Positions 57,501 to 64,000 of a stretch of DNA of 64,000 nucleotides are shown here, piece by piece. The translations under genes and the position numbers were made by a program. The DNA lies in contig NW_024468914.1 of assembly GCF_011745365.1 (NCBI RefSeq), positions 704,001-768,000 of the forward strand. Reading direction: 5' to 3'. Below the pieces are notes generated by a model that saw only the letters and a list, made by a program, of their open reading frames with translations, did not search any database and was not told the DNA's origin. Numbering within the stretch: the stretch's first letter is position 1; the number at the start of each line of letters is the position of its first letter. The stretch comes from Cryphonectria parasitica EP155 (Eukaryota > Ascomycota > Sordariomycetes > Diaporthales > Cryphonectriaceae).

Positions 57501-58343
57501 AATGCGGGTGCCGTCGCTGTTGAAACCGCCAGCGAAATTCGCCTCGATGGACGAAATGTAGTCTCTGATCACTGGAGTCAGGTATGCATCGGCCATGGCC
57601 GACATGCCACGCGGAACCACGTTGATCATGGGCTGGACAGCAGACGACAACGTCACACTGAATCCCATGTCTGTCGCCAGCTGGCCCACCTGGAGCTCGT
57701 GTGCAGGGTAGGCATAGGAATGGACGAATACAATCGCGATGGATCTGAAGCCCTGGTCCCACAGGGACTGCAGGGATGGCTTGACGGCATCAAGGTCTGG
57801 TCTCTGCATAACCCGGATGGTCTCGCCTGTGACGGCAGTGACGAGATCTGCATCTTCAGATGTGACGGCGGTCTTGACAGATCTGGGATCCTCGGTGTAG
57901 TCTTCCATAGTCACGCGCTCGTCAACCTCGACCACCTGCTCATACAGCACCTCTGGTCTTGCCACGGTCAGGTCGAAGATGTCAGGGCGCGACTGATTAC
58001 CGATGAAAAGCAGATCCTTGAATCCTTTCGTGATCAGGAGTGCTGAGCGGGCACCCTTCCTCTCCAACAGGGCGTTGGTCGCAACAGTCGTGCCCATGCG
58101 TATGGACTCAATATGACGCAGGTCGAGCAATCGGCCTCTGGGGTGTGGCTCGCCAGTGGCCAGCTCCAGTATGCGGCGGATGCCCTCAGTGGGGGCATCT
58201 TGATAGTTCGCTGGGTCGACAGAGAGAAGCTTGAGGATGATGTCGTCCCGGCCTGGTATGGAGGCGTGGACGTCTGTAAACGTGCCGCCGCGATCGATAG
58301 ATATGCGGATGCCGAGAGACACGGCCTCGGGAACAGAGCCCAT
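54501..58343 (-). CDS. OXP1: ATP-dependent 5-oxoprolinase
   Basis: One intronless frame of 1280 residues, the usual length of eukaryotic 5-oxoprolinase. Domain order: hydantoinase-A N-terminal domain (RISIDRGGTFTDVHA near residue 15), hydantoinase-A ATPase-like domain (second phosphate motif GFDMGGTSTDVSRY near 328; AAGGGSI near 370; CFGGAGGQHACSVA near 515), then hydantoinase-B domain from about 740 (FGHRFMSIAEQMGRTLQK, VSNHPACGGTHLPDI, ASRGHHADIGG, and the Gly-rich GGGGAWGTA-type end). It hydrolyses 5-oxo-L-proline to L-glutamate with ATP, in the gamma-glutamyl cycle of glutathione turnover; it acts as a cytosolic dimer. A D-glutamate-cyclase-like gene lies nearby (60259), a product of which could be a 5-oxoproline source. 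Confidence 0.97.
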   Translation of the reverse strand: MGSVPEAVSLGIRISIDRGGTFTDVHASIPGRDDIILKLLSVDPANYQDAPTEGIRRILELATGEPHPRGRLLDLRHIESIRMGTTVATNALLERKGARSALLITKGFKDLLFIGNQSRPDIFDLTVARPEVLYEQVVEVDERVTMEDYTEDPRSVKTAVTSEDADLVTAVTGETIRVMQRPDLDAVKPSLQSLWDQGFRSIAIVFVHSYAYPAHELQVGQLATDMGFSVTLSSAVQPMINVVPRGMSAMADAYLTPVIRDYISSIEANFAGGFNSDGTRIEFMQSDGGLVDYRKFSGLKAILSGPAGGVVGYAQTSWDVEERKPIIGFDMGGTSTDVSRYAGVYDHVFETTTAGISVQSPQLDIHTVAAGGGSILTWKNGLFNVGPESASAHPGPACYRKGGPLTVTDANLFLGRLLPEYFPRVFGPHENEPLNRDITAEKFAAMTDDINADRKRAGLSPFSAEEVAIGFLEVANEGMARPIRALTEARGYETSAHHLACFGGAGGQHACSVASVLGISRIIIHKYSSILSAYGMSLADVVHEVQRPAAVTYTPDTAPSIHRQLGDLATQASDELRSQGFADQRISHDYYLNMRYTGSSSSLMILKGEGWDFKTEFEIAHKREFGFHFPDKAIIVDDVRVRATGAAHAKVEKSPYAQLKAAEGIAAKTPAASSSSRVYFAEGAWVDTPTFELQTLPVGSKITGPALIIDKTQTIVVTPSSIATILDSYVVIDRQSRPTVTSSSSEFSPIQLSIFGHRFMSIAEQMGRTLQKTSVSTNIKERLDFSCAIFSPDGGLVANAPHVPVHLGSMQFAVRYQHQLWDGKLKDGDVLVSNHPACGGTHLPDITVITPVFDDTGKLAFYVASRGHHADIGGILPGSMPPNSAALWQEGASIESTKLVSEGVFDEEEITRLLLDEPAKHPSCSGTRKLADNISDLKAQIAANQKGITLIRSLIAEFGLDVVHRYMYAIQTTAEIAVRELLKRTLASNGPTLTAVDYMDDGTPIALSITLREDGSATFDFTGTGPQVLGNTNAPIAITHSAIIYCLRSLVNSSVPLNQGCLNPIDIVVPPESILSPAKGLGVVGGNVLTSQRVTDVVLKAFRACAASQGCCNNLTFGTGGKDPVTGEHVEGFGCYETIAGGAGAGPGWAGASGVHVHMTNTRITDPEVFEKRYPCLLRRFELRKGSGGKGKWDGGEGTVREIEFRVPVTCSILSERRSRRPFGMEGGGEGEMGRNLIVRKTASGCEEVVSMGGKSSVQLEKGERVVVMTPGGGAWGTAV

Positions 58344-59325
58344 CCTGACAAGGCTGAGAAGGGTTGAGCTGATGGAGGAGGTTGGGGGCGTGTGTATGGC
58401 GGTCTTGGCTTCCGAGTCCGAGCTTGATTATGTGCTTACTGCATGTTCTTGGTGCACGATATGGACAGGGCGAGAGAAGTGGCTTGTTCTTGATGGTATC
58501 AGGAATGTAAGGGGAATTCGTGTTGTATTTAGATGGTCTCGATGAGATTTGAAATTAGAGAGAAAGACTCGCCACCTCTTCTGAGGTAGAGATGGTTTGG
58601 AGTGAGGCTCCGAGCGAAGAGGACATACAAGCATTCCCAATTTGTCATGGACTCGACATCAAGTCGATTTTCAAGCCAAACTCATTAGTAACGAAAATCA
58701 TTAGACAAAAAAGCGGCGAGTATAGCAGAAATGCATTACCAACGTACATCCAGAGACGTCGCACTGGGGCTCCTTCATTCCTTGCCTCCTCCTCATCCTG
58801 CTCGTGGTCCTTCTTGATTCACATGCAATTATCGAAGTCCTCTTGGGATTTGGTACCATAACACCATAGTACAAATGACTGAGACAATGTTAGATCCCTG
58901 CAAGGAGGGTGTGAAGTGAGGGGTGAGACGTCAGTGGTGGTTCTAACGGAGTGGAAATCCGGCGACGACTTGGGGACGATCTGGTGGGTCTTGATCGGAG
59001 TGGAATTCCTAGCCCTGTCGCGCTAAGGCTATCTGCCGTGCCTGCCCGCCGGCTGTCCACAGCCGGCAGCAAGATCCAGGCAGGGCAACGGAGCAGGGGC
59101 CCCTAGCAGCGTCCTCGAAAACGGTACGTACCCCCACACCTCCGCCACTAAGGTCTATCTCCCCACATGCCATTTGTTGATTGATCCTCGAAGTGACTGG
59201 AGACTCTTCGCACATTGGCATCAGAACGCGTCCACGAAGGCGTCAGCAATCATCCTTTGATTATGTGCACTGCCTACTTCGAATGCCACTACATGCTTAA
59301 AACAATCTTTGGTTTCAGAGCCACT
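58344..59325. promoter_or_regulatory. Divergent region, 5-oxoprolinase / small basic protein
   Basis: Upstream region of two divergent genes. No supported gene was seen; in-frame codons before 59326 open with TTG or with an ATG at 59263 in weak context. Confidence 0.5.
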
Positions 59326-59817
59326 ATGGCCCCTGTAACGCGAGCCTCCAAGCCCAAGCTCACACCTGCGCCTGCGCCTGCGCCGAGCAAGGCAGACGCG
59401 CCCAACCCAAAGAAAGCAAACATCCCGCTCCGGTCCATCGAGAGCCACAATGGCGTTCAGAAGCCCTCCCAGAAGCGCAAGGCCCGCTATAGAAGCAAGA
59501 AGCGACAGCAAGCCCTCGCCGCTCTCGAAGAGGTGACCAGAGACCCCGAGCAGACTCTCGCCAAGGCACAGCTGGCCGCCGTCCGGGCAGCCATACACCA
59601 GCCTTGGACCGCCCGTTCTGGCCTCTCGAGAAAGATCAAGAAACTGGAGAAGCTGGTGCTGACGCAGAAGGGGGAGATCGAGGACCTTAAGAAACAGGTC
59701 GGCAGCCCTGCCGAGCAAGGCCGAGACCTGTCTCGCGCCCAAGACAGCAAGCCCAAGGCTGGTGACGATCATGATGCTCGAGGCAGTCGACGAACAACCA
59801 GGAGGGGCGTCGCTTAG
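59326..59817 (+). CDS. Small basic coiled-coil protein, unknown function
   Basis: 163 residues from the ATG at 59326 (MAPVTRASKPK). I do not recognise a family. The first 80 residues are Pro/Ala/Lys-rich with a basic patch KRKARYRSKKRQQ that could be a nuclear signal or bind nucleic acid. Residues about 70-145 are predicted helical, with heptad-like spacing in LSRKIKKLEKLVLTQKGEIE, so a coiled coil is likely. The tail is charged (SRRTTRRG). The ATG at 59263 in the same frame would add 21 residues. Gene-like codon use and a clean frame favour a real gene. Confidence 0.6.
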   Translation: MAPVTRASKPKLTPAPAPAPSKADAPNPKKANIPLRSIESHNGVQKPSQKRKARYRSKKRQQALAALEEVTRDPEQTLAKAQLAAVRAAIHQPWTARSGLSRKIKKLEKLVLTQKGEIEDLKKQVGSPAEQGRDLSRAQDSKPKAGDDHDARGSRRTTRRGVA

Positions 59818-60258
59818 TATGCGAGCCAGCTCTTCTCGAGGTTTTTCTGACCTTGCTGTACTGATGCAGCCGCATGCGCGCATTGCAATAAATATGTACC
59901 AACAAACTCAATGATCATGAGTATGTACTCTTCACCACGGGCTGTTGAGAGCTGGGGTCCGCCATGCAGCTAACAACGAGTTTGTACCAGCTGATAACGC
60001 CTCGCGTCGGCATCCATGGCCGGTAGCCCTGCCGATCTGACCGAGAACCACTACACCCCTCATGAGCTGACCTCCGATCAGCCCATGCTATCGATCACAA
60101 TCAATTTCATACGACTTGTGTTATTTAATATGAAGGTGGCTTCCGTCTCCAACCAAATCCGACATCGAAATGTAATACTATAGAGTGCTCTTCCCCATTC
60201 ATAGCGAGTCAACAACTGATTAGCAGCTCGTTGCCCGTCGACTACATCGACATCCACC
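59818..60258. other. Intergenic
   Basis: 441 bases between two genes on the same strand, with the promoter of the DUF1445 gene near its right end. Nothing else was seen. Confidence 0.5.
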
Positions 60259-61218
60259 ATGGCGATCGATCAAACCCCCGACAAGAAATATCCTACAGGA
60301 CTCTCTGCCCGTCTGGCGGCACGTAACAAGACGTTTACGAGCGTGACGGCCGGCGTTGCCCCATCTTACCTTCAAGCAAATCTTATCGTTCTGCCCTCCC
60401 GATATGCGGACGACTTTCGTCTGTTGTGTGCCCGCAATCCTGTTCCTTGCCCTCTTGTCGCTGAGTCTTTGACGCCAGGCGATGCGACCTTGTTGCGGTC
60501 ACACCTCAAAGCGCCTATTCACGCAACAACCATGGGCGGGGAAAAGGGGGATGACAGAACGCATGTAGACGAGGTGGTGCTTGAAGTTGCCGAGGATATT
60601 GACCTGCGCCACGACTTTCCCAAATACAGGCTCTATAGGAATGGACAGGCTGATGGTGGTGACGTGCTTGACATTGCGTCTGTGTGGACGGATGATCATG
60701 TCGGGTTCGTGATTGGGTGCTCCTACAGCTTCGAGTCAGCCCTCAGTGCTGCTGGCTTGACACCTCGACACCAGGTCCAAGGGCGCAATGTGCCCATGTA
60801 CAGGACCAACATCCCTCTGTGCCCGGCAGGCGTGTTCACGGGCGCAACATACGTGGTCTCCATGCGCCCATACAAGCTGCAAGATGTCGAGAAAGTCCGC
60901 GACATCACTCGCCCGTACGTGGCCACCCATGGCGAGCCTATCGCATGGGGCTGGGACGGAGCAAAAAAACTAGGCATTGAGGATATCACGCGGGTTCAAT
61001 GGGGTGACCAGAGTCTGCGACTAGATGGAAGCGGACAGCCCTTTGACGAGAGTGAGCAGGGCTTTGTGCCCGTCTTCTGGGGCTGTGGGGTGACTCCGCA
61101 GAATGCGGTTGAGATGGCTGGGCTTCAGGGCACTATCATGGCCCATAGCCCAGGCCATATGATTGTTCTGGATGTGAGAGAACATGAGGTCTTTCCCACG
61201 GCTGTTGAGAAGGTGTAG
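60259..61218 (+). CDS. D-glutamate cyclase-like protein (DUF1445, YcsI family)
   Basis: One exon of 319 residues. The family is recognised by GVAPSYLQANLIVLP, FRLLCARNPVPCPLVAE, HVGFVIGCSYSFESALSAAG, RNVPMYRTNIPLCPAG, VVSMRP and, near the end, PVFWGCGVTPQNAVEMA with HSPGHMIVLDV. DUF1445 proteins are annotated as hydro-lyases; the mammalian relative DGLUCY converts D-glutamate to 5-oxo-D-proline. The fungal protein is the single-domain form, and mitochondrial sorting is not obvious. A 5-oxoprolinase gene sits 1.9 kb to the left, and the two activities meet at 5-oxoproline (with the caveat of stereochemistry). Confidence 0.92.
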   Translation: MAIDQTPDKKYPTGLSARLAARNKTFTSVTAGVAPSYLQANLIVLPSRYADDFRLLCARNPVPCPLVAESLTPGDATLLRSHLKAPIHATTMGGEKGDDRTHVDEVVLEVAEDIDLRHDFPKYRLYRNGQADGGDVLDIASVWTDDHVGFVIGCSYSFESALSAAGLTPRHQVQGRNVPMYRTNIPLCPAGVFTGATYVVSMRPYKLQDVEKVRDITRPYVATHGEPIAWGWDGAKKLGIEDITRVQWGDQSLRLDGSGQPFDESEQGFVPVFWGCGVTPQNAVEMAGLQGTIMAHSPGHMIVLDVREHEVFPTAVEKV

Positions 61219-61581
61219 TTCGGAGAAGGGGCATACACCGACATCTCCGACAGCTAGCCGTCTCTTCTGTCTGTCCGACCCGCGGTTTCTGGGAGCAAAA
61301 TCGCCGAGACTTGAGGTCCAGATATTTGAACCATTTACACACGTCCCCCTAACTGCTTTCAATGTACTCGCTCATGTTCTCTTCTCTTGCGACCGAATTT
61401 GCCATGGAGCCCTCATTATCGCCTGTATACTCTAACCAAGATGCCGGTTCAGGTGTCTCGGCCCGCCCATGAACCATACCTACTCCGTTCACCCACCAAC
61501 TCGGGTCACATCCGTCTCGAGACCCACTCTCACCATTTGCTTTGAGTCATAATACATCTGTTCCGGCCAAATTTTCAACAA
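61219..61581. other. Intergenic before tRNA-Leu
   Basis: 363 bases, the 3' end of the DUF1445 gene and the tRNA upstream region. No further gene was seen. Confidence 0.5.
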
Positions 61582-61685
61582 GGCAAGATGGCCGAGCGGT
61601 CTAAGGCGCCACGTTCAGGTTCTCAAAACTTGAATATCTCTTCGTGGTCTCGCAAGAGGCGTGAGTTCGAATCTCACTCTTGTCA
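61582..61685 (+). tRNA. tRNA-Leu(CAG) with a 22-base intron
   Basis: All arms can be drawn. The acceptor stem GGCAAGA pairs with TCTTGTC (one G-T), with discriminator A at 61685. The D arm GCCGAGCGGTCTAAGGC holds the A box. The anticodon stem CCACG/CGTGG encloses loop TTCAGG-T with anticodon CAG at 61616-61618. The intron is about 61620-61641, placed after base 37 as usual. A long variable arm (TCTCGCAAGAGG) is typical of tRNA-Leu, and the T arm GTGAG-TTCGAAT-CTCAC holds the B box. Confidence 0.96.
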
Positions 61686-61698
61686 TTTTATTTTTTTT
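61686..61698 (+). terminator. Pol III terminator of tRNA-Leu
   Basis: T-runs (TTTTA then eight T) follow the discriminator base of the tRNA directly, as expected for RNA polymerase III termination. Confidence 0.85.
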
Positions 61699-63293
61699 CA
61701 TCCTGTTGATCGGTGGTCCATCGAGTGCTCGTAGTCATTTGTGTATCTGCAATGGTTTTGTACCCCTGGACATGGTGATTATGTCAGCGGATTGGACAGG
61801 TCAAGGGAAGCCGAATTGGGGTGCGAGCAGTCACCGCTGCAACTGAAGTACCATGGTAAGTACTAAAGGTACTTGACCAAGTACAATTCAGTAACTGACT
61901 TCCCGTGAATTCTTCTCTCAGTGTTTGGTTTCGATATTTCCTGTCCTCACACATTTGATAATGAATCAAAGACTGTTACTAGAATGTGGCGAGAAAGCCG
62001 TAGGGGAAACCCGTAGGGAAAGGACATTGCAAAACCCCCTTTGGGTGGTCTGCACCTGTGCCAGCGCGATGACGTGTGTGCAACTTCTACCTAGACACCA
62101 TATACCGTACAATCGCTCCTGTAGCGGGGTTGGAAGGGGCCACCCCTACAGTCCGTATTTGATGGATTTCCATTGTGGCCTGTAGTGCTTGATCTGCTCG
62201 ACCAAGCATCATTAACAACAAACCTACCTCATATTCTAGCATCCTAATTAAATGCGAGCCCCTTTCCAGTGACAAATCTTACTTCAGCGAATGCCTTAGC
62301 TGGCAGCCTTGGCGCGATGTCGAAGCGAAGGGGTACCGTCCTTTCACGAGGCGATGCAATCAGTTCCCATCATGGTCCTGGGTAGGCTGGGATGACAGGT
62401 GCTATATACCATTCGACTACGACGCACGTGGCTCTTGGAGCAGAGCCATCCTATATTCTTTTCAAGATCTAATACGAGACGATGTTTGTCGCCCTAGGTC
62501 AGTGCTGGACCTTGAAGAGCGAGCGTTGCAAAGACAACCTCGAAGAACTGCAAGGCCGGAACGTCCACGCATATATGCTATAGGCTCAGCCGGAACGTCG
62601 CACATGGAGTGGCATCCTCATTGCTAAAGTGCCGCAGGAAACTGATCCTAATAGGCTCATCGGGTTGGACATTGTGAGATTGGTTGTCCGGAGGAAGAAC
62701 AGAGTTTGAAGTCTTTCTGTAATGACGATATGAAAAGTGTGCATAGCAAGTGGGTATATCAAAGGTTCACTCCAGAATGAGTACTTGATAATGACTATGT
62801 TACAGAATTACTCGAATCGAATCGATATATGATGCTACATACACCACCAGAAACTGGCTATTCCTGGTCAGTCTTCTCTGTGGAACCCATGCAGTGACGG
62901 TTCTGCACGCTCAAATTTATGCATGAACGTCAACGGGTACATAATTACGTCAAGCCGGCCCTGCATCAGGCCGAGGAGACTGCTGACTGGGCTAAACGGG
63001 ACCTGCATGTGCATTCAACCAATCCCTACTGTTCACTGCACACCATCTCAGGTAGGAACGAATCTTATCCGTGGGCAACCGTTTGCTCAAGTTGCTGTGT
63101 GTGCTAGGAAACTAAAGGTCAGGCGTACTCATCCTTGAACAATTGCTTGCCAACCATAGCAAAAGTCCTCGTTCTCCGCCTTCTCAAAAGCACTCTTCTT
63201 AACTTTTTTTCTTTTCCATTGTTTTGACTCGGTGATACAAATCAACTTTAATAAACTTGGAAAACGAGCAACAAGGATACTATCACAATCAAA
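61699..63293. other. Intergenic, about 1.6 kb, no gene recognised
   Basis: No open frame longer than 86 codons and no domain. The right end is the promoter and leader of the last gene (CT-rich at 63200-63225, CA-rich just before the ATG). Confidence 0.5.
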
Positions 63294-64000
63294 ATGCCCT
63301 ACCATAAACGGGGAGCTTATATATGGCTATGTGTAAGTACATGAGTATCGTCCCGGCTGATGTCTTTCGTCCATGTGCTAAGTAGTATGTTACCAGTGCC
63401 AATGCCATAGCGGCCCCAACAACGTGGAAACAACTCCCCAATGTCTTGAACGGGGTTGTCAGCACGTGCGCTGTAGCATGTGCCATCTTGAGCGTACTGG
63501 CTACCGGAGTTCAGAATATTCGTCTTCTGTACCTCTCGTAGCGTATGCCCCTCAGCCTGAAGAACAGCCAATTCTTGCAGAAAGTTCGTCTGCTTCGGAC
63601 CAGAAGACATCATTCACAGAGGGACTTCCGGGAGAGAAGAACCGGCCAACCAACCTTCTCAATGAGGAAGAGCAGCTAGTTCATCTGAAGCACCTGACAT
63701 TGACTGTTGATGATGAGAATCAACAGACTCCTAGTCTACGGGTATCAAAAGATTCAGCGAACACCTCCAGTCTAGCTGCCGCCATTGCGAAGGACTCGCT
63801 AGAAGTACTTGATACAAACAGCGACGCATCTTTGAATATAGCCACACCAGCTTCGTCTCGGCAAGGAATGGCGGCCGAACGCTCTCTGGGCGGTGATGAC
63901 CACGAGGTTCAAATGACAGGTGTTCGCTCCGATTCGAGCTGCTCAGCCAGTTCCACTCCCCACTCCATCCTTTCATCAGCCGATTGGGTACTCGTCGAAC
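63294..64000 (+). CDS. Protein with Cys-rich N-terminus, 5' part only (runs off the window)
   Basis: Exon 1 (63294-63332, MPYHKRGAYIWLC) is joined over a 64-base GTAAGT..CAG intron (branch TGCTAAG) to exon 2, which is open from 63397 to the window end. This splice places Cys-Cys-Gln-Cys together (WLCCQC), followed by HSGPNNVETTPQC and HVRCSMC, a zinc-knuckle-like N-terminus of a kind common in uncharacterised fungal proteins (WYCCQC...GP...C...H.RC..C). The rest seen (about 170 residues) is Ser/Glu/Asp-rich and disordered. No stop is reached, so length and function are unknown. An alternative splice uses the weaker donor at 63331 with acceptor 63385. Confidence 0.75.

Noticed and set aside
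56817..58046. 409-codon open frame on the plus strand opposite 5-oxoprolinase
   Set aside because: Shadow of the real minus-strand gene; its translation has no family features.
63289..63613. Two minus-strand open frames near the right edge (65 and 98 codons)
   Set aside because: They are antisense to the well-supported plus-strand gene that runs to the window end.

Overview
The window is nuclear DNA of a filamentous ascomycete (Pezizomycotina; Sordariomycetes is my best guess from gene content). The evidence is short GT..AG introns with CTAAC/CTAAT-like branch points, Zn2Cys6 and Pth11-type genes, a non-reducing polyketide synthase, and a pogo-type DNA transposon damaged by G-to-A/C-to-T changes of the kind left by repeat-induced point mutation (RIP). 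I rebuilt the gene models by hand from splice signals and reading-frame continuity; no transcript data or database search was available.

Left part (1-10 kb): a dead pogo/Fot-like transposon (266-2106) lies just 3' of a GMC oxidoreductase. Next come a Pth11-like seven-helix receptor, a 3-ketodihydrosphingosine-reductase-like SDR and a gene of unknown function.

Middle (11.4-34.9 kb): a biosynthetic cluster of the atrochrysone/emodin-anthrone type. It holds a cytochrome P450, a 14-helix DHA2 efflux pump, an AflS/AflJ-like coactivator, an AflR-like Zn2Cys6 activator, an EthD-type decarboxylase (TpcK/AgnL1/MdpH1-like), a DUF1772 anthrone oxygenase (HypC/GedH-like), a metallo-beta-lactamase thioesterase (AptB/MdpF-like), the TE-less SAT-KS-AT-PT-ACP polyketide synthase and a second MFS pump. 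The expected logic is that the PKS builds an octaketide, the thioesterase releases atrochrysone carboxylic acid, the EthD enzyme decarboxylates it, and the anthrone oxygenase gives an anthraquinone. The P450 may tailor the product and the pumps export it. The anthrone oxygenase has a non-canonical GA donor at its only intron, so this step may be weak or lost.

A fatty-acid-desaturase-like gene (37.5-39.0 kb) and about 5.8 kb without a convincing gene (39.0-44.8 kb, rich in homopolymers) separate the cluster from housekeeping genes.

Right part (44.8-64 kb): a C2H2 zinc-finger protein, a CUE3/ASCC2-like ribosome-quality-control factor, ribosomal protein uS10 (RPS20), a NUP42-like CCCH/FG nucleoporin with a very long first intron that carries an open frame, an ATP-dependent 5-oxoprolinase, a small basic coiled-coil protein, a D-glutamate-cyclase-like DUF1445 protein, an intron-containing tRNA-Leu(CAG), and the 5' part of a cysteine-rich-start gene that runs off the window.
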